This document shows, one piece after another, positions 1 to 5,143 of a stretch of 5,435 bases of DNA. The notes below the pieces were generated by a model, which saw nothing but the letters and a program-made list of their open reading frames with translations, searched no databases and had not been told where the DNA came from. Position numbers and translations under genes: made by a program. Origin of the DNA: an uncultured Lachnospiraceae bacterium (GTDB taxonomy: Bacteria > Bacillota > Clostridia > Lachnospirales > Lachnospiraceae); assembly GCA_958422845.1 (NCBI GenBank), contig CATZPU010000097.1, positions 1-5,435 of the forward strand, read 5' to 3'. Within the stretch, counting starts at the first letter, position 1, and every line of letters begins with the position of its first letter.

Positions 1-1
1 G

Positions 2-145
2 CCAGATCGACAGCAGTACGAGAACCGCCATGATGATCCATGTCATCACTGTAGATTCCGAGATGCCGATCCCTCCAAAAACAGGAATCGTAAACACATC
101 TTCGCAGGTCAGCTCTTCGAGAAGATTTTCTGCCAGTTTTTCCAT
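2..145 (-). CDS. atpB: F0F1 ATP synthase subunit a, N-terminal fragment (runs off left edge)
   Basis: Reading the minus strand from the ATG at 145-143 gives 48 codons open to the window edge. The protein starts MEKLAENLLEEL, continues with an amphipathic stretch containing VFTIPVFGGIGISES (about residues 17-31), then enters a hydrophobic segment (TWIIMAVLVLLSIW, residues 35-48) that would be the first membrane helix. This layout, a short extracytoplasmic N-terminus with a 'FTIPxFGGxxxxES' stretch followed by a WIIMAVL helix, is what I recall for clostridial subunit a, the membrane stator part of the proton channel. AGGAAG at 152-157 sits 6 nt upstream of the ATG and decides the start. As the first gene of its transcript it would head an atp operon; no atpI-like gene precedes it. 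The identification rests on a short fragment, so another membrane protein is possible. Confidence 0.75.
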   Translation of the reverse strand, partial: MEKLAENLLEELTCEDVFTIPVFGGIGISESTVMTWIIMAVLVLLSIW

Positions 146-164
146 CACATCACTTCCTTTCCCC

Positions 165-183
165 GCGCAATCTTCCTTTGCGC
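165..183 (-). other. small hairpin in the atpB leader
   Basis: GCGCAA at 165-170 pairs with TTGCGC at 178-183, a 6-bp stem with a 7-nt loop. In the transcript the loop reads AGGAAGA, resembling a Shine-Dalgarno sequence, and the real ribosome site AGGAAG follows 8 nt after the stem. No start codon follows the loop motif at a workable distance. It may be chance or may shape translation initiation. Confidence 0.3.
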
Positions 184-214
184 CCCTTCTTTCTTGCTTT
201 TTCAACAAGGTCGT

Positions 215-243
215 ATTATACTCACATTAACCCAATATGTAAA
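215..243 (-). promoter_or_regulatory. sigma-A type promoter for the atpB transcript
   Basis: On the minus strand TTTACA (238-243) is followed by a 17-bp spacer and TATAAT (215-220), a perfect -10 and a 5/6 -35. Transcription would start near 208, giving a leader of about 60 nt before the atpB ATG at 145. The -35 lies between the arms of the inverted repeat at 223-259, and the left arm is inside the promoter spacer. Confidence 0.75.
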
Positions 244-259
244 ATATATTTTTAATGTG
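223..259. repeat. 8-bp inverted repeat in the lysR/atpB intergenic region (candidate operator)
   Basis: CACATTAA at 223-230 is matched exactly by its reverse complement TTAATGTG at 252-259, with 21 bp between. The interval is AT-rich and includes a smaller self-complementary 10-mer AAATATATTT at 242-251; another 10-bp palindrome, TGATATATCA, follows at 262-271. The outer repeat straddles the atpB -35 element. LysR-family proteins usually bind dyad sites in the region between themselves and a divergent gene, so this is a reasonable operator candidate, but no binding is shown by the sequence alone. Confidence 0.4.
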
Positions 260-295
260 TTTGATATATCATTTTGACATGGCAAGAGGTGAATA

Positions 296-1198
296 ATGAG
301 CGTTTCTTACGATTATTACAGAATTTTCTACTACGTTGCAAAATACAAAAGCTTTACGCAGGCCGCTAATATCCTGCTGAGCAATCAGCCGAATGTCTCG
401 CGCGCCATCAACAATCTTGAAAATGAACTTGGATGCCGCCTGTTTATCCGTTCCAATCGCGGCGTTACACTGACTACGGAAGGACAGTACCTGTTCAGCC
501 GCGTTTCCGCCGCACACCGACAGCTCGAAGCTGCCGAAGCGGAGCTTGCAGACGCAAAGAGCCTGCAGCACGGTATCATCTCGATCGGTGTCAGCGAGAT
601 CGCCCTGCATGCGCTCCTGCTGCCGCGGCTCAAGGAATTCCATGCCCTCTACCCCGGCATCCGCGTACACCTCACAAGTGTCACGACGACGCAGGCAGTC
701 ACCTCTTTGAAAATGGGACTCGTCGATTTTGCGCTGATCACTACGCCGGTCACCGTTCGCCGCCCATTAAAAGCCGTTCCTTTAATGGCGATCCATGAGA
801 ATCTGTTCGGCGGTCCGCGTTTTGCCGCGCTTTCCAAAGAAATACAGGCACTTAAAACGCTTTCAGAGTATCCGGTCATTCTGCCAAATTCCCATACGGC
901 AACTCGTGATTTTTACAATCACTTTTTCCTCGATCACGGGCTGTCGCTTCTTCCTGAGATCGAAGCATCCGTGATCGACCAGATCCTTCCCATGATAAAA
1001 AGTGATCTCGGTCTTGGTTTTCTTGCAGAAGTATTCTCCGAAGAAGCCGTTAAAAACGGGGAGATCTTTCATATAAGACTCGACTGCGAGATCCCCTCCA
1101 GAAGCATCTGTCTTGTCAGAGACACCTCCAGACCAATGAATATCGCAGCGAAAGAATTTGAGAAAATGCTGACGAAAGATTCGCCGGCAAGATCATAA
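296..1198 (+). CDS. LysR-family transcriptional regulator
   Basis: A 300-residue protein, the usual length for LysR-type regulators. Residues about 5-62 form the N-terminal winged helix-turn-helix: YYRIFYYVAKYKSFTQAA, then the recognition helix region SNQPNVSRAINNLENELG, then LFIRSNRGVTLTTEG, all family hallmarks. Residues 63-92 form the alanine/glutamate-rich linker helix used for dimerisation. Residues about 93-293 are the two-lobed effector domain, opening with GIISIGVSE and containing the family-typical MGLVDFALITTP near 140-151. GAGGTG at 286-291, 4 nt from the ATG, supports this start. The gene is divergent from atpB and convergent with niaR, ending at the shared terminator. The effector cannot be read from sequence. 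Position suggests control of its own promoter and possibly of the divergent transcript; a link to the nad genes is not evident. Confidence 0.95.
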   Translation: MSVSYDYYRIFYYVAKYKSFTQAANILLSNQPNVSRAINNLENELGCRLFIRSNRGVTLTTEGQYLFSRVSAAHRQLEAAEAELADAKSLQHGIISIGVSEIALHALLLPRLKEFHALYPGIRVHLTSVTTTQAVTSLKMGLVDFALITTPVTVRRPLKAVPLMAIHENLFGGPRFAALSKEIQALKTLSEYPVILPNSHTATRDFYNHFFLDHGLSLLPEIEASVIDQILPMIKSDLGLGFLAEVFSEEAVKNGEIFHIRLDCEIPSRSICLVRDTSRPMNIAAKEFEKMLTKDSPARS

Positions 1199-1210
1199 GC
1201 GATTTGTGAC

Positions 1211-1250
1211 ATAAAAAGCCCTGATCTCCGTTATCTGGAAATCGGGGCTT
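1211..1250 (-). terminator. intrinsic terminator of the nadABC-niaR operon, probably also serving lysR
   Basis: AAGCCCTGAT (1216-1225) pairs with ATCGGGGCTT (1241-1250) with one G-U pair; after a C/A mismatch, TCC (1227-1229) pairs with GGA (1237-1239) around a 7-nt loop. Read on the minus strand the stem is followed by TTTTTAT, so it is a standard Rho-independent terminator starting only 4 bp past the niaR stop. On the plus strand the trailing sequence is only moderately T-rich, so termination of lysR would be weaker. Confidence 0.85.
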
Positions 1251-1254
1251 CTGC

Positions 1255-1812
1255 CTATTCTGTTTTCCTGCTCCAGAAATCAACCGGCTCGTAATCCTGC
1301 AGCTTTGCAAGAAATCCCCGCTTCTGAAGTTCCTCCTGAATCATATCGAGGATCTCTTCGCTGTCCGCGGAGATCGTATGGTAATGATAGTTTGATGTCA
1401 GTTTCATAAGCTGTGTGGACTTTCCGGTGGAAATATCGTGCATATACTGCTTCACATCAACTCTCGATCTGATATTCATATCTGCGCGAATGACGCCGTG
1501 TACTTTATGGTATACGAATACATCCTCTACTCTGGCTCCGAAATCCACATACAGATTCAGCTCCTCTTCCACCTGTTCATCTGTGTGTATGACTTTGAAT
1601 ACCCTGCTACACCGCTGCTCTGCCGCTTCGACATAGCCTCTGTTCGTAGACACGATCTTTTCACCGTTGGCGCGCAGCAGCGCGATATCCTGCACGATCA
1701 CCTGACGGCTGACATCCAGATGCTTTGCCAGAGCCATACCTGAGACCGGTTTGGCGCTGTTTCTCAATATCGTAAGAATCTGTTCCCGTCTCTCCTGTCC
1801 ACTCATCGACAT
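1255..1812 (-). CDS. niaR: NiaR niacin-responsive repressor (HTH plus 3H domain)
   Basis: A 185-residue regulator. Residues about 5-62 form a winged helix-turn-helix (RREQILTILRNS, then SGMALAKHLDVSRQVIVQDI, then the wing IVSTNRGYV). Residues about 70-180 form the 3H domain, named for conserved histidines: H76 (VIHTDE), H102 (VYHKVHG), and H143/H145 (YHYHTI). H76, E84, H143 and H145 fall in the pattern of the metal ligands I recall from the Thermotoga homologue TM1602. NiaR (YrxA) proteins repress NAD synthesis or niacin uptake genes when nicotinate is present. The start was placed at 1812 because AAGGAAGGAAG (1817-1827) lies just upstream; an in-frame ATG at 1836 would overlap nadC and lacks a comparable site. 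It is the last gene of the nad operon, 13 bp after the nadC stop, so it should be controlled by the same promoter it represses. Confidence 0.93.
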   Translation of the reverse strand: MSMSGQERREQILTILRNSAKPVSGMALAKHLDVSRQVIVQDIALLRANGEKIVSTNRGYVEAAEQRCSRVFKVIHTDEQVEEELNLYVDFGARVEDVFVYHKVHGVIRADMNIRSRVDVKQYMHDISTGKSTQLMKLTSNYHYHTISADSEEILDMIQEELQKRGFLAKLQDYEPVDFWSRKTE

Positions 1813-1825
1813 TTTGCTTCCTTCC

Positions 1826-2680
1826 TTACACTGCATGAAGATTTTTCAGAGAAATATCCATGATCGGCGCGGAGTGTGTCAGTGCTCCGCTCGATATATA
1901 ATCTACACCGAGGTCCGTAAGCCTTGCAATGTTTTCTTTTGTCACGTTTCCGGACACCTCTACTTCTGCACGTCCGTCAATGTACGTAATCGCTTCTTTT
2001 AACTGCTCATGCGTCATATTATCAAGCATGATAATGTCGGCTCCCGCCGCAACGGCTTCCTTTACCATCTCAAACGTTTCTACTTCCACTTCGATCTTGC
2101 GTACAAACGGCGCATATTCTTTCGCCATTTTGATCGCCTTTTCTACGCTTCCCGCCGCTCCAATATGATTATCTTTCAGAAGAACGCCGTCAGAGAGATT
2201 ATATCTGTGGTTGTTGCCGCCGCCGATACGGACGGAATACTTTTCGAAAATGCGGTTGTTCGGCGTCGTTTTTCTCGTATCGAGGAGCTTCGTCTTTGTT
2301 CCCTTCAAAAGAGATGATACAGAATTTGTGTACGTTGCGATACCGCTCATTCTCTGAAGATAATTAAGCGCTGTTCTCTCGCCGCACAGCAGCACGCGGA
2401 TGTCTCCGTATACCTTAGCCAGAAGCTGTCCGCTCGTAACTGCGTCGCCGTCCTGTGCAAAAAACTCTACCTTTGTCTTATCATCAAGCAGTGTAAACAC
2501 GCGCTCAAATACCTGAAGTCCGCAAATGATGCCGTCCTGCTTACAGATCAGATCTACTTCCCCTGCCTGCGGTTTCGGCATGATACTGTTTGTCGTTACA
2601 TCCTCACTCGTAATATCTTCCCGTAATGCGCTTAAGATCAGCGGATCTACATTTAATTTTAACGTTACCTGATCGTACAT
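1826..2680 (-). CDS. nadC: nicotinate-nucleotide pyrophosphorylase (quinolinate phosphoribosyltransferase)
   Basis: NadC makes nicotinate mononucleotide, CO2 and pyrophosphate from quinolinate and PRPP. The 284-residue length is normal. An N-terminal alpha/beta sandwich (about 1-105) starts with the typical LREDI (19-23) and ends at GERTALNYLQRMSGIAT (100-116). The barrel carries DTRKTTP (134-140), RIGGGNNHR (151-159), LSDGVLLKDNHI (162-173), EVEVE (197-201), LDN (219-221), SGN (243-245) and ISSGALTHS (262-270). The basic substrate-binding residues R102, R136, K137, H158, R159 and K169 are all present, as are acidic E199 and D220. After TTP it reads NNR, where many homologues have a small residue then L before the R. 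AGGAGG at 2689-2694, 8 nt from the ATG, fixes the start. It lies 121 bp after nadB, the only long gap in the operon. Confidence 0.97.
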   Translation of the reverse strand: MYDQVTLKLNVDPLILSALREDITSEDVTTNSIMPKPQAGEVDLICKQDGIICGLQVFERVFTLLDDKTKVEFFAQDGDAVTSGQLLAKVYGDIRVLLCGERTALNYLQRMSGIATYTNSVSSLLKGTKTKLLDTRKTTPNNRIFEKYSVRIGGGNNHRYNLSDGVLLKDNHIGAAGSVEKAIKMAKEYAPFVRKIEVEVETFEMVKEAVAAGADIIMLDNMTHEQLKEAITYIDGRAEVEVSGNVTKENIARLTDLGVDYISSGALTHSAPIMDISLKNLHAV

Positions 2681-2801
2681 AAAAATATCCTCCTTTTGCC
2701 GCCGTCCTGTCCTTCCTTACTTCGTATCGGCAGCCTTCCTGTCGTTTTATACTCTTATATTCGTGTATTCTTTTATTCTTATGTTCTCTTATCTTCCCTT
2801 T
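2681..2801 (-). other. 121-bp polypurine intergenic gap between nadB and nadC
   Basis: The coding-strand transcript here is about 77 percent purine over 2701-2801, with no ATG. It holds an 11-bp direct repeat with one mismatch, GCCGTCCTGTC (2701-2711) and GCCTTCCTGTC (2733-2743) on the plus strand. A possible 7-bp stem pairs 2698-2704 with 2728-2734 around a 23-nt loop and sits just upstream of the nadC ribosome site. I see no convincing promoter, terminator or small gene, so nadC is presumably cotranscribed with nadAB. Confidence 0.5.
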
Positions 2802-4115
2802 TTATGCCTCCCTGCGCCCATTCTTCTCTTCACAGCGTTTCGCCGCCGCTTCGATCTCTTTTCTTACCATAGTATGATACTCTTTGCAGAGCCGGTCGAT
2901 ATCCTGATACGGCGCCAGATCAAGCCGTTCGATCAGCGCTTCATTTTTCTTTGCTCCGTCCTTCTTTCCGGCAATATCCTGCGCTGCCCTCTTTGCAAAT
3001 ACTAGGCTCTCCAAAAGGGAATTGCTCGCCAGACGGTTTCTTCCATGCACCCCGTTGCAAGCCGTCTCTCCAACGGCATACAACTGCTCCATGGACGTCC
3101 GGCTTTGATGGTTTACTTTTACGCCGCCCATAAAATAATGCTGGGCAGGCACGACCGGAATACATTCCTTCGTTACATCATACCCCATTTCCCTGCAATG
3201 TTCTATGATATTCGGGAAATGACGCTCCAATTCGTCGCGCGGTATCGTGCGCAGGTCTTCCCAGACAAATTCTGTGCCGTCTTTTTCCATCTGCTTTAAG
3301 ATCTCCTTTGTGAGAAGATCTCTCGGAAGGAGCTCGTTGACGAACCGGTTGCCGTTCTTATCCCGCAAAACGGCGCCCTCTCCGCGCACCGACTCAGAGA
3401 TCAGAAAACTGCGTTCCTCATTGGAGTACAGTGTCGTCGGGTGTATCTGGACGTAGGAAATATCCTTAAGCTCCAGCCCGTGACGGATCGCAACCGCCAG
3501 CGCGTCTCCCGTCAGATGCCTGAAATTCGTGGAGTGCTTATACAGACCGCCGATCCCGCCTGTAGCCATGACCGTATAATCTGCCTGCGCTTTTTCGATC
3601 TTTCCGTCCGGCATCAGAAGCACGGCTCCGTAACAAACGTTTCCCTCTTCGATCAGGTCGATCATCGTCGTATATTCTAAAAGCGTGATATGCGGCTGCC
3701 TGCGCACCTCATCAAGCAGCGTACTTGTGATCTCACGCCCCGTCACATCCTCATGAAACAGTATCCGTTTTGTCGAATGTGCGCCCTCTTTCGTAAACAC
3801 AAGCTCTCCGTTCTCATCTTTCTGAAAATCTGCGCCGAACCGCACCAGATCTTCCACTACAGCCTGTGAAGAACGGATCATGATATCTACGGATTCTCTG
3901 TCATTTTCATAATGCCCCGCCTTCATCGTATCTTCAAAAAAGCTGGCGTAATCCGCCTCATCTTTCAGCATACACATGCCGCCCTGTGCAAGAAAAGAAT
4001 CATTTCCCTGTGCGTCAGCCTTCGTGATAACGGTAATCTTCCTGTCCTTCGGTAAATTCAGCGCGCAGTACAACCCTGCGCAGCCGCTTCCTATGATCAA
4101 TATATCTGTTTTCAT
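2802..4115 (-). CDS. nadB: L-aspartate oxidase (short clostridial form)
   Basis: NadB is an FAD enzyme that oxidises L-aspartate to iminoaspartate, the NadA substrate; in an anaerobe fumarate is the likely electron acceptor. The dinucleotide fold is at the N-terminus (DILIIGSGCAGLYCALNL, 4-21), followed by SFLAQGG (40-46), EGAHSTKRILFHEDVTG (110-126), MATGGIGGLY (183-192), VQIHPTTLY (222-230), LISESVRGEGA (238-248), PRD (264-266), PAQHYFMGG (323-331), and the FAD-binding VGETACNGVHGRNRLASNS (348-366). Active-site positions known from E. coli NadB appear conserved as H225, R265, H326 and R361. At 437 residues it is about 100 shorter than the E. coli enzyme; the C-terminal helical domain is reduced to roughly residues 400-437. 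All catalytic motifs are intact, so this looks like a natural short form. It starts 9 bp after the nadA stop, with AGGAAA overlapping that stop, suggesting translational coupling. Confidence 0.96.
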   Translation of the reverse strand: MKTDILIIGSGCAGLYCALNLPKDRKITVITKADAQGNDSFLAQGGMCMLKDEADYASFFEDTMKAGHYENDRESVDIMIRSSQAVVEDLVRFGADFQKDENGELVFTKEGAHSTKRILFHEDVTGREITSTLLDEVRRQPHITLLEYTTMIDLIEEGNVCYGAVLLMPDGKIEKAQADYTVMATGGIGGLYKHSTNFRHLTGDALAVAIRHGLELKDISYVQIHPTTLYSNEERSFLISESVRGEGAVLRDKNGNRFVNELLPRDLLTKEILKQMEKDGTEFVWEDLRTIPRDELERHFPNIIEHCREMGYDVTKECIPVVPAQHYFMGGVKVNHQSRTSMEQLYAVGETACNGVHGRNRLASNSLLESLVFAKRAAQDIAGKKDGAKKNEALIERLDLAPYQDIDRLCKEYHTMVRKEIEAAAKRCEEKNGRREA

Positions 4116-4124
4116 ATCTTTTTC

Positions 4125-5030
4125 CTATTTTGCCAGAGCAAGCATATTTTCGAGCGGTACAAGCGCCCGCTTTCTCATATCCTCTGTCACCGTGATCTCG
4201 TTTGTCTCGTGCTCCAAAACCTCCAGGACTTTCTGAAGTGTTACAAACTTCATATCCATACATACCTGCTTTTGGGAAAGCGTATAGAATTTTTTATCCG
4301 GATTCTGCTTTTTCAGTTCGCAGAAAACTCCTGTCTCTGTACCAATGATATACTCTGATGCATTGTCCCCTTCCACAAACTGGATAATGCCCGACGTACT
4401 TCCTATGTAGTCCGCCTCGTCAAGCAGCTCCTTCGTGCATTCCGGATGTACCAGAAATTTTGCCTTCGGATGAAGCTCCTTTGCCCGCCTTACATCCTCT
4501 GCCGTCAAAGCCGCATGAACGGGACAGTACCCGTCGTTTAACACTACATTTTTTTCCGGTACCTGTTCTGCCACATACCGTCCAAGATTTCCGTCCGGAA
4601 TAAAGAAAATATTCTGATTCGGCAGATTCCGTACGATCTTCACCGCATTCGCAGACGTCACGCAGACATCTGAATACGTTTTTATTTCTGCTGTCGAGTT
4701 GATATAGCATACGACAGCCAGATCGTCATACGATTTCCGCATTTCTGCAATTTTATCAAGGTTTACCATATGCGCCATGGCACAGTCTGCATCCATATCC
4801 GGCATCAGTACCTTTTTGTCAGGATTTAATATGGCAGCGCTCTCGCCCATAAAGCGTACTCCGCAAAATACAATAATATCTGCCTGTGTCTCTTTCGCCG
4901 CCTTGCTCAGATAATAAGAATCTCCAATATAATCCGCGATCTCCTGTACCTCATCCGGCACGTAATAATGTGCCAGAATCACTGCATTTTTTTCATTTTT
5001 CAAGCGGCGTATTTCTTCCGTGATTGACAT
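4125..5030 (-). CDS. nadA: quinolinate synthase
   Basis: NadA condenses iminoaspartate with dihydroxyacetone phosphate to quinolinate using an oxygen-sensitive 4Fe-4S cluster. The 301-residue protein is the compact three-cysteine type. The cluster ligands are C83 (ADCAMAH), C169 (GYCPVH) and C257 (QVCMDMK), one in each of the three repeated subdomains, matching Cys81, 168 and 254 of Thermotoga maritima NadA. Catalytic and substrate residues are visible: H21 and Y23 (ILAHYY), S38 (GDSYYL), Y109 and N111 (YINST), S126 (TSANAV), H195 and E197 (HPE), and the GSTSG loop (210-214). The start was placed at 5030 because GGAGG (5036-5040) is 5 nt upstream; an in-frame ATG at 5042 is part of the same stretch, would bury the ribosome site inside the gene, and has no good site of its own. 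First gene of the nad operon. Confidence 0.97.
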   Translation of the reverse strand: MSITEEIRRLKNEKNAVILAHYYVPDEVQEIADYIGDSYYLSKAAKETQADIIVFCGVRFMGESAAILNPDKKVLMPDMDADCAMAHMVNLDKIAEMRKSYDDLAVVCYINSTAEIKTYSDVCVTSANAVKIVRNLPNQNIFFIPDGNLGRYVAEQVPEKNVVLNDGYCPVHAALTAEDVRRAKELHPKAKFLVHPECTKELLDEADYIGSTSGIIQFVEGDNASEYIIGTETGVFCELKKQNPDKKFYTLSQKQVCMDMKFVTLQKVLEVLEHETNEITVTEDMRKRALVPLENMLALAK

Positions 5031-5033
5031 GTG

Positions 5034-5040
5034 TTCCTCC
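5034..5040 (-). promoter_or_regulatory. ribosome binding site of nadA (decides the start)
   Basis: GGAGGAA on the minus strand ends 3 nt before the ATG at 5030, with the GGAGG core 5 nt away. It rules in favour of the 301-residue form over a start four codons upstream at 5042. Confidence 0.8.
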
Positions 5041-5080
5041 ATCTGTCGTTTTTTGCTTTGATTTTTCTCTTCCGAACGGA

Positions 5081-5109
5081 ATTATACCACTTGTTTTGAC
5101 ATATGACAA
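5081..5109 (-). promoter_or_regulatory. sigma-A type promoter of the nadABC-niaR operon
   Basis: On the minus strand TTGTCA (5104-5109) is followed by a 17-bp spacer and a perfect TATAAT (5081-5086). Transcription would begin near 5074, leaving a leader of about 44 nt. The promoter touches the palindrome at 5109-5143, and a third copy of its half-site, AAACAAGTG, lies in the spacer at 5088-5096. This arrangement fits repression by blocking RNA polymerase. Confidence 0.85.
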
Positions 5110-5143
5110 GACACTTGTTTACTTTATCTGTAAACAAGTGTCT
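5109..5143. promoter_or_regulatory. perfect 14-bp-arm palindrome, candidate NiaR operator
   Basis: AGACACTTGTTTAC (5109-5122) is matched base for base by GTAAACAAGTGTCT (5130-5143) around a 7-bp centre. The core CACTTGTTT recurs as a direct copy at 5088-5096 inside the promoter spacer. No T-run follows the stem on either strand, so it does not look like an intrinsic terminator. Its position at the -35 edge of the promoter of an operon that encodes NiaR makes it the obvious operator. That NiaR binds it is inferred, not seen. Confidence 0.75.

Noticed and set aside
274..279. Perfect TTGACA on the plus strand just upstream of lysR
   Set aside because: A -10 box would have to fall at about 297-302, inside the start of the gene, where the sequence is TGAGCG; not a promoter.
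674..682. ACAAGTGTC inside lysR, matching part of the palindrome half-site
   Set aside because: Single unpaired half-site in the middle of a coding region, with no promoter or symmetric partner nearby; likely chance.
433..798. 121-codon plus-strand open frame inside lysR
   Set aside because: Lies wholly within lysR in another frame, has a composition rich in R, P and A typical of a shadow frame, and no ribosome site was evident.
1813..1836. Upstream ATG at 1836 as the niaR start, giving 193 residues
   Set aside because: It overlaps the nadC end, has no good ribosome site, and would place the strong AAGGAAGGAAG site inside the gene; 1812 is preferred.
5031..5042. Upstream ATG at 5042 as the nadA start, giving 305 residues
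   Set aside because: The GGAGG motif lies between the two ATGs and is correctly spaced only for the ATG at 5030.
5109..5143. The palindrome as an intrinsic terminator or attenuator
   Set aside because: No T-run follows the stem on either strand and the stem is not GC-rich; its place at the -35 box fits an operator better.
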